64,000 bases of DNA from Listeria seeligeri serovar 1/2b str. SLCC3954 (GTDB lineage: Bacteria > Bacillota > Bacilli > Lactobacillales > Listeriaceae): assembly GCF_000027145.1 (NCBI RefSeq), contig NC_013891.1:558001-622000 (forward strand). Reading direction: 5' to 3'. Shown piece by piece: positions 57,605 to 64,000 of this stretch. Each line of letters begins with the position of its first letter. The stretch's first letter is position 1. The notes beneath the pieces were generated by a model. The model did not search any database and had not been told where the DNA came from. It saw only the letters and a list, made by a program, of their open reading frames with translations. Made by a program: the position numbers and the translations under genes.

Positions 57605-57657
57605 TAAAATAATCGTGTTTGTGCTGTTATTCGAGCATAAAGACGATTATTTTTTAT
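57605..57657 (+). terminator. terminator after DUF423 gene
   Basis: The outer stem AATAATCGT / ACGATTATT with a further inner pairing (TTTGTGCT / AGCATAAA) is followed by TTTTTTATT. Confidence 0.75.
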
Positions 57658-57716
57658 TATTGGCAAATAAGTGCTAAAATAGAGGAATCATATTTGATAA
57701 GGGAGACAGCAATTAC

Positions 57717-58652
57717 ATGACATATGCACTTGAAATAACAGGGTTACGAAAAATATATTCGACTGGGGTGGAAGCTCTTCGTGGGGTGGATTTGACTGTG
57801 GAAGAAGGGGATTTTTATGCGCTTCTAGGTCCTAATGGTGCGGGGAAATCTACTACAATCGGCATTATCACCTCGTTAGTCAATAAAACATCTGGAAAAG
57901 TAAAAGTATTTGGTTATGACCTGGATACGGATATTGTCCGCGCGAAACAGCAAATTGGTCTTGTGCCACAAGAATTCAATTTTAATCCATTTGAAACGGT
58001 TCAACAAATTGTCGTTAACCAAGCGGGCTATTATGGCGTTTCTCGTAAAGAAGCGTTTAAACGTAGCGAAAAATATTTAAAACAATCGAATTTATGGGAA
58101 AAGCGTCATGAACGGGCTAGAATGCTTTCAGGAGGAATGAAAAGACGCCTGATGATTGCGCGCGCGTTGATGCACGAACCGCGGTTGCTCATTTTAGATG
58201 AACCGACTGCTGGGGTGGATATTGAGCTTAGACGCGAAATGTGGACGTTTTTAAGGGAGCTAAATGAGAGCGGCACAACGATTATTTTAACTACACACTA
58301 CTTAGAGGAAGCGGAAATGCTTTGCCGAAATATCGGAATTATTCAATCAGGAGAGTTGATTGAAAACACGAGCATGAAATCACTGCTTTCTAAGTTGCAA
58401 TTTGAGACATTTATTTTTGATTTAGAGCCATATGATCAAGCATTCGAAATTTCTGGATATCAGTATATTTTTGAAGATAAACAAACCTTATCTGTTGAAG
58501 TTGAACGTAATCAAGGCGTGAATCACATCTTTGAACAATTGAGCGCTCAAGGGATTAAAGTGCTTTCTATGCGGAATAAGTCCAATCGATTGGAAGAACT
58601 ATTTTTGAAAATTACCGAAGAAAAACATCAAGTGGGGGAAAAACATGTTTAA
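57717..58652 (+). CDS. ABC transporter ATP-binding protein
   Basis: A 311-residue ABC ATPase. Walker A is GPNGAGKST (about residues 38-46), the Q loop is LVPQEFNFNP, the signature motif is MLSGGMKRRL, Walker B is LLILDEPTAGVD and the switch is LTTHY. The rest (from about residue 220) is a DUF4162-like C-terminal extension, frequent in drug/lipid exporters of the ABC-2 class. It overlaps the permease gene by 8 bases and forms an exporter with it. It belongs to the YadG/YadH type found widely in bacteria. Confidence 0.93.
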   Translation: MTYALEITGLRKIYSTGVEALRGVDLTVEEGDFYALLGPNGAGKSTTIGIITSLVNKTSGKVKVFGYDLDTDIVRAKQQIGLVPQEFNFNPFETVQQIVVNQAGYYGVSRKEAFKRSEKYLKQSNLWEKRHERARMLSGGMKRRLMIARALMHEPRLLILDEPTAGVDIELRREMWTFLRELNESGTTIILTTHYLEEAEMLCRNIGIIQSGELIENTSMKSLLSKLQFETFIFDLEPYDQAFEISGYQYIFEDKQTLSVEVERNQGVNHIFEQLSAQGIKVLSMRNKSNRLEELFLKITEEKHQVGEKHV

Positions 58653-59415
58653 TCTATATTTTACAGCTTTAAAAAGTTTAGCAGCGAAAGAAACGAATCG
58701 TTATATGCGGATTTGGGTACAAACATTAGTACCACCAGTTATTACAACATCTCTTTATTTCATTATCTTTGGGAAAATGATTGGTAGTCGCATTGGGGAT
58801 ATGGGCGGTTTTTCTTATATGGAGTATATCGTACCCGGACTAATTATGATGTCTGTTATTACGAGCTCTTATGCCAATGTGTCGTCATCTTTTTTCTCGC
58901 AAAAATTCCAGAAAAATATTGAAGAGATTCTGGTTGCGCCAGTGCCAACTCATATTATTATTTGGGGTTTTCTGATTGGCGGGATTGGTAGAAGTATTTT
59001 AGTGGGTTCTCTGGTTACTATTATTTCTTTATTCTTTGTGCCACTTCATGTTTATTCGTGGTCTATCGGGATTATCACCTTTTTGATGACTGCGATTGTA
59101 TTCTCGCTAGCGGGGCTTCTCAATGGGATTTTCGCTAAGTCTTATGATGATGTCTCTATTGTTCCAACATTTGTTTTACAGCCGTTAACGTACCTTGGTG
59201 GTGTGTTCTATGCTATCTCGATGCTTCCGCCAATTTGGCAAGCCGTTTCGAAAGTAAATCCGATTGTTTACATGATTTCTGGTTTCAGGTACGGTTTCCT
59301 TGGTGTAACTGATGTGCCAATTATGGTCTCGATGTTGATTCTAGTGCTATTTATCGTCGTACTTTATGCGATTTGTTGGTACTTGATTAGTAAAGGAAGA
59401 GGCTTAAGAAGTTAA
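58645..59415 (+). CDS. ABC-2 type transporter permease
   Basis: A 256-residue six-helix permease that pairs with the ATPase upstream. The family signature is YMEYIVPGLIMMSVITSSYANVSSSFFSQKFQKNIEEILVAPV, then DDVSIVPTFVLQPLTYLGGVFYAISMLPPIW, both strongly conserved in ABC-2 (YadH-like) exporters of polysaccharides, lipids or drugs. Its start lies inside the ATPase gene (8-base overlap), implying translational coupling and a 1:1 or 2:2 complex. Substrate is not known. Confidence 0.92.
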   Translation: MFNLYFTALKSLAAKETNRYMRIWVQTLVPPVITTSLYFIIFGKMIGSRIGDMGGFSYMEYIVPGLIMMSVITSSYANVSSSFFSQKFQKNIEEILVAPVPTHIIIWGFLIGGIGRSILVGSLVTIISLFFVPLHVYSWSIGIITFLMTAIVFSLAGLLNGIFAKSYDDVSIVPTFVLQPLTYLGGVFYAISMLPPIWQAVSKVNPIVYMISGFRYGFLGVTDVPIMVSMLILVLFIVVLYAICWYLISKGRGLRS

Positions 59416-59474
59416 TCCGAGGAAAGCTTATCAATTTCTGTTTCATTTTAGTTAAATTCGTCATCTAATTTTAA

Positions 59475-59669
59475 TACAAAAAAAGGGTTTGCGCTGGGAG
59501 ATACGGGTATTATATAGACATAAGCAATGACAATGCCATTACTTTTTCTCCCTTTTTTGTATGGATTGTCTTTACTTACCTTAAACTCCCTTTTATACTT
59601 TTAGTGGTTGTATCGCAACTGCTAGGAGTATTTTTTTGTATTAGAATGATTTTACCGCAATTACGATAA
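59475..59669 (+). pseudogene. remnant of a membrane protein gene
   Basis: An open frame of 64 codons without a start codon. It ends in two plausible membrane segments (AITFSPFFVWIVFTYL and PFILLVVVSQLLGVFF) and a basic tail (IRMILPQLR) before a stop. This looks like the C-terminal end of a lost polytopic protein. Confidence 0.45.
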
Positions 59670-59760
59670 AAATAGATGAAATTATAAAGTACGTACTATC
59701 TCCATTAACTATCAAAATCACGATAATTAATTGTAAATACTTTATGGAGGCTAGCTTATT

Positions 59761-59814
59761 ATGCATGAAAATAGGTTAAAAGAATTGCGACTTATGACCT
59801 GTTTTTGCTTTTAA
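59761..59814 (+). pseudogene. remnant start of an XRE-family regulator
   Basis: ATG 59761, 10 bases after TGGAGG, opens MHENRLKELRLMT and stops after 17 residues. N-R-L-K-E-L-R is the usual first helix of XRE repressors, so this is probably the 5' end of a deleted regulator gene. Confidence 0.4.
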
Positions 59815-59919
59815 AATGAAATGTGTCTATTTTATGAATCTTTTTGTTATATCCTTGTATAATGAGGTTCCTATGTATATCCTTAGAAGAACGGCAAATT
59901 TAGATACACAGGAGGAAAC

Positions 59920-60342
59920 ATGGGATTTTTAGAAGCTTATAAGTCATTTTGGAAGAATTATGTTAATTTTAGTGGGCGTGCATCTCGTTCGGCATATTGG
60001 TATGCAACGCTTTGGAATGTAATTATTGTGCTTGTTTTGTACGTCTTGGCCTTTATTTTTGGGCTTTCGTTGGTTATGGAGAAGGTTATGGCTGGATATG
60101 GAATTGTTGGTTTAGGCTCGGCGGTCTTTATTTTATTCGTGCTATGGTTATTTATGCTCGCGATTTTACTTCCGACAATTAGCCTTACCGTTCGTCGTTT
60201 ACATGATTCCGGGAAAAGTGGATTTTTTGCTTTCCTTAACTTAATTCCGTTTGTTGGTGGAATTATTATTTTAGTATTTATGTGTCTTGAAAGTGATGGA
60301 CCAAATCAATACGGTGATGGTGATAGTGAATTTGATATTTAA
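59920..60342 (+). CDS. DUF805 membrane protein
   Basis: A 140-residue protein of the DUF805 (YhaH/YhaI) family. The pattern is MGFLEAYKSFWKNYVNFSGRASRSAYWY, helices LWNVIIVLVLYVLAFIFG and LAILLPTISLTVRRLHDSGKSG (the family signature RRLHDSGKSG), then FVGGIIILVFMC and the ending SDGPNQYGDGD. It has four membrane helices. Function is unknown. AGGAGG precedes ATG 59920, and it ends at a strong bidirectional terminator. Confidence 0.9.
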   Translation: MGFLEAYKSFWKNYVNFSGRASRSAYWYATLWNVIIVLVLYVLAFIFGLSLVMEKVMAGYGIVGLGSAVFILFVLWLFMLAILLPTISLTVRRLHDSGKSGFFAFLNLIPFVGGIIILVFMCLESDGPNQYGDGDSEFDI

Positions 60343-60346
60343 ATAG

Positions 60347-60385
60347 AAAAACGAGCTAGGATGTCATTCCTAGCTCGTTTTTTTA
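60347..60385. terminator. bidirectional terminator
   Basis: A stem AAAACGAGCTAGGA / TCCTAGCTCGTTTT with a short loop and T runs both ways. It lies between the DUF805 gene and the minus-strand gene ending at 60383. Confidence 0.9.
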
Positions 60386-60592
60386 ATGAATTCCTTCGCT
60401 TACAAGGAACCAATTTACTTGATTTGTATTAATAAAGTAAGTTAAATCATATTTGGTTAACTCGATACATTTTTCACTAAAAAGGTTTTTTAAGTCGGCT
60501 TTGGATAATTCGTGAATGCTGATATTGTTGATTTTTGCATCGTCATCGAGACGAATAGATTCCCCGTTTACTGTGTAGATTTCGATATACAT
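60383..60592 (-). CDS. small conserved protein downstream of mogR
   Basis: A 69-residue protein (MYIEIYTVNGESIRLDDDAKINN..., KADLKNLFSEKCIELTKY..). It lies 19 bp after mogR on the same strand and corresponds to lmo0673 in position. It reads as a small alpha-beta protein (two strands, helices, strand). GAGAGGAA precedes ATG. Since it is co-oriented and close, it is probably on the mogR mRNA and so on the SigB-driven long transcript. Function is unknown. Confidence 0.8.
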   Translation of the reverse strand: MYIEIYTVNGESIRLDDDAKINNISIHELSKADLKNLFSEKCIELTKYDLTYFINTNQVNWFLVSEGIH

Positions 60593-60611
60593 CGTACCAT
60601 TCCTCTCTGAA

Positions 60612-61532
60612 TTACATTTGCTTATAGTTTTCTTTAAAAATACCTAGTTGATTAAGCGTTACAACGAGTTGTTGACTGAAAAGTGGTAGCGCTTGGATTT
60701 GGTCCAAATCATTCGCATAGGCAAAGTCAGCTACTTGCAAGACGAGGGCGTGGAATGATTCGTTCATTGTTTCGTTTTGTTGTTTTAAATAGATGTTTTC
60801 TTGTTCTAGTTCTTGATATTTTGTTTGCAAGTCTTGGTATTTACGGTCGAGCTCTTCTTTTTGGACAGCAAGAGACGAAAGAGAGTAAATGCTTTTGAGT
60901 AAGTCATATACGTTATTTTCTTCCCCTTGGTGTTCGCTTAAAAGTTGCACATTGCTTTTAACGCCGGATAATAAATCCACCAAGTTTTTTTCGCGTGATT
61001 TGTCATAGTTGATTTGTTCTTTGATGGAAGTTGGTTGTTTATATTCAGATGGAACCACTTTTCCAAAAATATTGGTTTTCTCTTTTTTGGAATTTTGTTG
61101 TGTTTTTCTTTTTCTACCCGGTTTGTTTTTTGGAATATCTTCTACTTGAATTAATTCTTTTTTTAATTTGTAATAGGTGTTTTGCAGTTGACTTGGTGTT
61201 TTTGGGAAAATCCGCAAATCGTTTAAACTAAGCATTTCAGAGATATCAAGTACTTTCATATCTTCTAAAATAGCAATTTGGTAACATGCGGAAAGTAGTT
61301 CTAATTCAATTTTTAACCAACTAATGTTGGAATGCATATATTTTTCGATTCCACCGTGATCTTCAACGGCTTGATAAAAATCAGTGAGCAAATGAAAGAT
61401 TTCTTCGGCAGTATCCTCGTCGATACCAGACTCTGATGCCATTTTTTTGATTTCATTAATAGATGAATTCCCCGGATTATCTACTTGTTTTTTGATTTCT
61501 TGGAGTAATTTTCTTATTTCTGATTTAGGCAT
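60612..61532 (-). CDS. mogR: motility gene repressor MogR
   Basis: A 306-residue protein recognised as MogR. The N-terminal DNA-binding part includes ISEMLSLNDLRIFPKTPSQLQNTYYKLKKEL, then a basic GRKRKTQQNSKK, a long coiled coil (LDRKYQDLQTKYQELEQENIYLKQQ) and a C-terminal helical domain. MogR represses flagellar genes in L. monocytogenes at 37 C by binding TTTT-N5-AAAA sites; GmaR counters it (established). Such a site lies at 61755-61767 upstream of the fliO-like gene. mogR is transcribed divergently from the flagellar operon. Its long 5' region includes antisense to fliO, fliP and fliQ (see the SigB promoter at 63237). Confidence 0.95.
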   Translation of the reverse strand: MPKSEIRKLLQEIKKQVDNPGNSSINEIKKMASESGIDEDTAEEIFHLLTDFYQAVEDHGGIEKYMHSNISWLKIELELLSACYQIAILEDMKVLDISEMLSLNDLRIFPKTPSQLQNTYYKLKKELIQVEDIPKNKPGRKRKTQQNSKKEKTNIFGKVVPSEYKQPTSIKEQINYDKSREKNLVDLLSGVKSNVQLLSEHQGEENNVYDLLKSIYSLSSLAVQKEELDRKYQDLQTKYQELEQENIYLKQQNETMNESFHALVLQVADFAYANDLDQIQALPLFSQQLVVTLNQLGIFKENYKQM

Positions 61533-61643
61533 ACAATCACATACCTCTCTATCCTATAGTATTATTGATTTTCTGTTTATTTTTATAATAACAATATATG
61601 TTAGTTGTGTAAAGGGAACGCGAATGGGTCAAAAGGAGTGGGT

Positions 61644-61667
61644 ATGAAGAACCTTTTTTCGAGTTAA
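61644..61667 (+). CDS. possible 7-residue leader ORF
   Basis: ATG 61644 lies 6 bases behind AAAGGAG and encodes MKNLFSS, 40 bases before a terminator-like hairpin. It may be a leader peptide of an attenuator or chance. Confidence 0.2.
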   Translation: MKNLFSS

Positions 61668-61708
61668 ATAGAAAAATATTAATCGAATAATGAGAAGATT
61701 TCCTTTGA

Positions 61709-61742
61709 TACAGCTGTTACACTGGCTGTTTTTTTATTTTTA
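61709..61742 (+). terminator. terminator-like hairpin upstream of the flagellar operon
   Basis: The stem ACAGC / GCTGT with a 10-base loop is followed by TTTTTTATTTTT. It lies before the MogR box, so it would end a short upstream transcript. Confidence 0.55.
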
Positions 61743-61754
61743 TGCGCTATTTCG

Positions 61755-61767
61755 TTTTTTAAAAAAA
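61755..61767 (+). promoter_or_regulatory. MogR operator
   Basis: TTTTTTAAAAAAA fits the MogR recognition pattern TTTT-N5-AAAA with A/T in the middle. It lies 137 bases before the first flagellar gene, near the expected promoter. Confidence 0.7.
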
Positions 61768-61903
61768 GTATAGATTTTTTTGGGAATTGGTGTAAAATTT
61801 TATATTGCAGTTACAAAAAACACTTGTTTGATATATATTTTGAAAAAATGATTTATTTTTGTAATCTGATGGAGGGAGTGAAGGGTTAATTTACCTTACT
61901 TGA

Positions 61904-62215
61904 ATGGAATATTTTTTATCACTTTTAAAAATTATTGTACTTTTAGCTGTACTTGCAGGTATTTCTTATTTTTTAGTAAAGAAAAACAAGCAAGCGGCTC
62001 GAACTAGAAAAAGCGAAAATGACCTTATAAAGTTGGAAGATACGCTCTTAATCTCACATCAGTTACGTGCAGTTCTTCTGGAGGTGGACGGGGAGAAGGT
62101 ATTGGCGATTATTTCAAATAATGATATTAGAACAGTGTCGTTAAAAGGAAATAATCAAGATGAGTCACTTTTCCGCGAATTACTTTTGAAAGAGGAGACT
62201 AAGGAAAATGCGTAA
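61904..62215 (+). CDS. FliO-like flagellar biosynthesis protein
   Basis: A 103-residue protein with one N-terminal membrane helix (LLKIIVLLAVLAGISYFLVKK), then a basic segment and a small beta domain (LEDTLLISHQLRAVLLEVDGEKVLAII). This is the architecture of FliO, which stabilises FliP during export-gate assembly, and it directly precedes fliP as FliO does in Bacillus. A stop codon is directly upstream in frame, so ATG 61904 is the earliest possible start. The only strong ribosome site (GGAGGG) is 25-30 bases away, so initiation may be weak. It overlaps fliP by 8 bases. Confidence 0.75.
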   Translation: MEYFLSLLKIIVLLAVLAGISYFLVKKNKQAARTRKSENDLIKLEDTLLISHQLRAVLLEVDGEKVLAIISNNDIRTVSLKGNNQDESLFRELLLKEETKENA

Positions 62216-62975
62216 AATAGCTTCTAAACGAGTTTTTCAAGTTTCTTTTGTCGTTATTTTTGTATTTTCATTGATTTTCTTTTGGCCTGGTACGAGTGTT
62301 CATGCAGAAAGTTGGCTAGATTCACTTGGTGTGAACGGAACGGACGGTGTTAATTCTAGTGTGGCACTATTTGTTTTAGTGACAATTCTTTCTTTGTCTG
62401 CTTCGATTGTATTAATGTTCACACATTTTACATACTGTATCATCGTTCTTGGATTAACAAGACAAGGACTAGGCGCGACGAATTTACCGCCCAACCAAGT
62501 GCTTGTTGGACTCGCGTTATTTTTATCACTATTTATGATGCAGCCGCTGATTACGGCATGGTATGACGATGTGTATAAACCATCACAAACAGAAGAATGG
62601 AGTGCATCGAAAGTTTGGGATGAAACAAAACCGCTCCTGACAAAGTATGTGGCTGAAAATACATATAAGCATGATATCAACATGATGTTAAAAGCAGAAG
62701 GAGAAAAACCGGTAACAAAAAAAGAAGATGCACCGCTTATGGCGCTTATGCCGGCTTTTATTTTGACACAGATTACCCAAGGATTTTTAACTGGAATGTT
62801 TATTTACTTGGCGTTTATATTTATAGACTTGATAGTTAGTACTTTACTAATGTATCTAGGCATGATGATGGTTCCACCGATGACGATTAGTTTACCATTT
62901 AAGATTTTAGTCTTTATTTTCATTGGCGGATACGGGTTAATTACCAACATGATTTTTCAAACAATTCACTTTTAA
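62208..62975 (+). CDS. fliP: flagellar export-gate protein FliP
   Basis: A 255-residue protein. The signal-peptide-like N terminus (VFQVSFVVIFVFSLIFFWPG) is followed by ILSLSASIVLMFTHFTYCIIVLGLTRQGLGATNLPPNQVLVGLALFLSLFMMQP, the characteristic FliP region, and a C-terminal pair of helices (IFIDLIVSTLLMYLGMMMVPPMTISLPFKILVF) that carries the FliP signature. FliP forms the core of the type III export gate with FliQ and FliR. It is translated with the FliO-like gene (8-base overlap) and followed by fliQ after 12 bp. Confidence 0.95.
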   Translation: MRKIASKRVFQVSFVVIFVFSLIFFWPGTSVHAESWLDSLGVNGTDGVNSSVALFVLVTILSLSASIVLMFTHFTYCIIVLGLTRQGLGATNLPPNQVLVGLALFLSLFMMQPLITAWYDDVYKPSQTEEWSASKVWDETKPLLTKYVAENTYKHDINMMLKAEGEKPVTKKEDAPLMALMPAFILTQITQGFLTGMFIYLAFIFIDLIVSTLLMYLGMMMVPPMTISLPFKILVFIFIGGYGLITNMIFQTIHF

Positions 62976-62987
62976 GGGAGTAGCAAA

Positions 62988-63260
62988 ATGAACTTAACGC
63001 CGATTACGCAAATTTTTCAAGATTTTTTCTATAGTGGGCTGGCGCTTATTTTGCCGGTGTCGCTTATTTGTATCGTAGTGGTGATTGTGGTAGCGATTTT
63101 GATGGCTATGATGCAAATTCAAGATCAATCGCTGACGTTTTTACCGAAGATTATTGCTTTTGTAGTGGCGCTTTTTATTCTTGGACCGTGGATGTTTGAA
63201 CACATGACGGATTTGTTTGTAGGAATCTTTTCCAAATTACCCCTGATGATTAGGGTGTAA
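62988..63260 (+). CDS. fliQ: flagellar export-gate protein FliQ
   Basis: A 90-residue protein with two membrane helices (GLALILPVSLICIVVVIVVAILMAMMQIQDQSLTFLPKIIAFVVALFILGPWMFEHM). The family-typical MQIQDQSLTFLPK loop between them is present. FliQ packs around FliP-FliR in the export gate. Its 3' end overlaps the antisense SigB-type promoter. It ends two bases before fliR begins. Confidence 0.95.
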   Translation: MNLTPITQIFQDFFYSGLALILPVSLICIVVVIVVAILMAMMQIQDQSLTFLPKIIAFVVALFILGPWMFEHMTDLFVGIFSKLPLMIRV

Positions 63261-63262
63261 AC
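63237..63262 (-). promoter_or_regulatory. SigB-type antisense promoter between fliQ and fliR
   Basis: Read on the minus strand: GTTTAC, 14 bases, GGGTAA. Both match the SigB consensus (GTTT-N12 to 15-GGGWAW). It points toward fliQ, fliP and mogR. It agrees in place with the known SigB promoter of Anti0677/mogR. Confidence 0.75.
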
Positions 63263-64000
63263 ATGGAGTTTGAATTTTTTCTTGCTGTAGTGATTGTTTT
63301 TTGCCGTATTGCTAGTTTTTTATTCTTTTTTCCGCTTTTAAAAGGGCGCCATATTCCGAACAGTGTCAAAGTGATATTTGGAATGGCGATTTCGATTCCA
63401 GTGGCAACGGTAGTCGATGTTTCTGGGATTACGACATTGCCTGATTTGCTTTTACGAGTAACGTCAGAAGTAGTGTTTGGTCTCGCACTTGCAAAATTAG
63501 TGGAAATTATTGCTGTCATTCCTAAAATGGCCGGTTTTATGATTGATTATGATTTAGGATTTTCACAAGTGAATTTAATAGATCCTTCGTACGGGACGCA
63601 AAATTCGATTACAGCAGCGATTTTAGATACGTTTTTTGTAGTTATTTTTCTATCTTTGCAGGGACTTGATTACTTGATTTTTTACTTAATGAAATCGTTT
63701 GAATTTACTGCTTCGGTTTCGATTTTATTTGAAAAAGGTTTTATTGATTTATTTCTCGGGACGCTTGGTTTTGCGCTTGCTTCGGCGGTGTCGATTGCGC
63801 TTCCGATTATGGGCAGTATTTTTATCGTCAATATTATCCTCGCTTTTATTTCCAAGAGTGCGCCGCAAATTAATATTTTTATGAATGCATTTATTATAAA
63901 AATCACCTTTGGGATTTTCATATTAGCGTGCGCGGTTCCTATCTTGAGTACAGTTTTTAAAAATTTGACAGATGAGATGATTCAGCAATATGTGTCGTTT
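63263..64000 (+). CDS. fliR: flagellar export-gate protein FliR (3' end outside the window)
   Basis: The first 246 residues of FliR. MEFEFFLAVVIVFCRIASFLFFFPLLKGRHIPNSVKVIFGMAI is the family opening; FGLALAKLVEIIAVIPKMAGFMIDYDLGFSQVNLIDPSYGTQNS is the core region with the conserved D-x-G-F segment. Six membrane helices are expected. It follows fliQ after two bases and continues past the window end, presumably to flhB. AGGGTG upstream provides a ribosome site. Confidence 0.93.
   Translation, partial: MEFEFFLAVVIVFCRIASFLFFFPLLKGRHIPNSVKVIFGMAISIPVATVVDVSGITTLPDLLLRVTSEVVFGLALAKLVEIIAVIPKMAGFMIDYDLGFSQVNLIDPSYGTQNSITAAILDTFFVVIFLSLQGLDYLIFYLMKSFEFTASVSILFEKGFIDLFLGTLGFALASAVSIALPIMGSIFIVNIILAFISKSAPQINIFMNAFIIKITFGIFILACAVPILSTVFKNLTDEMIQQYVSF

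Larger units (their letters stand above)
59416..59919 (+). other. 500-bp region of decayed genes upstream of the DUF805 gene
   Basis: No intact gene. Two relics are visible and listed separately: the tail of a membrane protein (59475-59669) and the first residues of an XRE-type regulator (59761-59814). In L. monocytogenes EGD-e two to three genes lie between the ABC permease and the DUF805 gene, from memory, so this stretch is probably the scar of their loss. A TATAAT box at 59858-59863 could drive the DUF805 gene. Confidence 0.6.
61533..61903 (+). other. intergenic region between mogR and the flagellar operon
   Basis: It contains a MogR box (61755-61767) and a terminator-like hairpin (61709-61742). 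It also contains a tiny ORF (61644-61667, MKNLFSS) behind a perfect AAAGGAG. A TATAAT-type sequence near 61584 could start a short transcript ending at the hairpin. No gene-length frame is present. Confidence 0.55.
61533..63230 (-). ncRNA. probable long mogR 5' region, antisense to fliO/fliP/fliQ (Anti0677-like)
   Basis: From the SigB-type promoter at 63237-63262 a minus-strand transcript would run through fliQ, fliP and the fliO-like gene into mogR. In L. monocytogenes this transcript is known as Anti0677, the first excludon: it silences the flagellar genes opposite it and makes MogR. Here the evidence is the promoter sequence and gene order only. Confidence 0.6.

Overview
The window is a low-GC Firmicute chromosome segment that I assign to Listeria (L. 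monocytogenes or a close relative). This rests on recognisable Listeria genes in their usual order: a Fur-controlled P1B ATPase of the FrvA type, an LTA-primase-type sulfatase (LtaP), the motility repressor MogR, and the start of the flagellar export operon (fliO-like, fliP, fliQ, fliR). Strong Shine-Dalgarno sites, frequent TTG/GTG starts and clean intrinsic terminators fit. Locus-tag comparisons with strain EGD-e are from memory.

Layout. 1-6750: a DFD-motif protein kinase diverging from an HTH protein, a DUF1398 protein, a TauE-type exporter, small proteins, a GNAT/SGNH-hydrolase pair and a polytopic membrane protein. 7414-22365: a Crp/PrfA-family regulator, two giant membrane-anchored FN3-like extracellular proteins, then a compact rotary-ATPase operon (c, b-delta fusion, alpha, gamma, beta, epsilon, plus a 5-TM protein). 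22438-28473: a 2011-residue LPXTG wall protein. 28613-30457: HAD phosphatase, Rrf2 regulator, methyltransferase. 30470-34321: a HEPN-motif protein, an LXG-type polymorphic toxin operon with immunity gene, decayed DNA and tRNA-Ser(CGA). 34407-52814: mostly core genes (metalloprotease, aldo-keto reductase, frvA, transaldolase, ltaP, permease, glyoxalase, CorA, a YhgE/Pip protein between two GntR regulators, phosphatase, DUF420). 53433-54358: two divergent genes that have both lost their 5' ends. 54500-59415: pdxK-like kinase, Cof phosphatase, acetyltransferase, DUF5327, DUF423 and an ABC transporter. 59416-59919: decayed remnants. 59920-64000: DUF805 protein, lmo0673-like protein, mogR, fliO-like, fliP, fliQ, fliR (cut by the window end).

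The most interesting system is the accessory rotary ATPase. Alpha and beta keep their nucleotide-binding and catalytic motifs, so ATP hydrolysis is expected. The c subunit, however, has valine (V60) where the essential ion-carrying glutamate should be, and no subunit a is encoded. An ordinary proton- or sodium-driven synthase is therefore unlikely. The same gene train encodes two huge extracellular FN3-like proteins anchored by one N-terminal helix, and an unknown 5-TM protein that overlaps epsilon. I infer a repurposed ATP-driven rotary or mechanical machine coupled to cell-surface proteins, under a PrfA-like regulator and next to an LPXTG adhesin.

Other regulatory features stand out. A SigB-type promoter lies antisense between fliQ and fliR and points toward mogR (the known Listeria excludon arrangement). 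frvA has a double Fur-box leader with a terminator-like hairpin. The glyoxalase gene has two perfect palindromes upstream.
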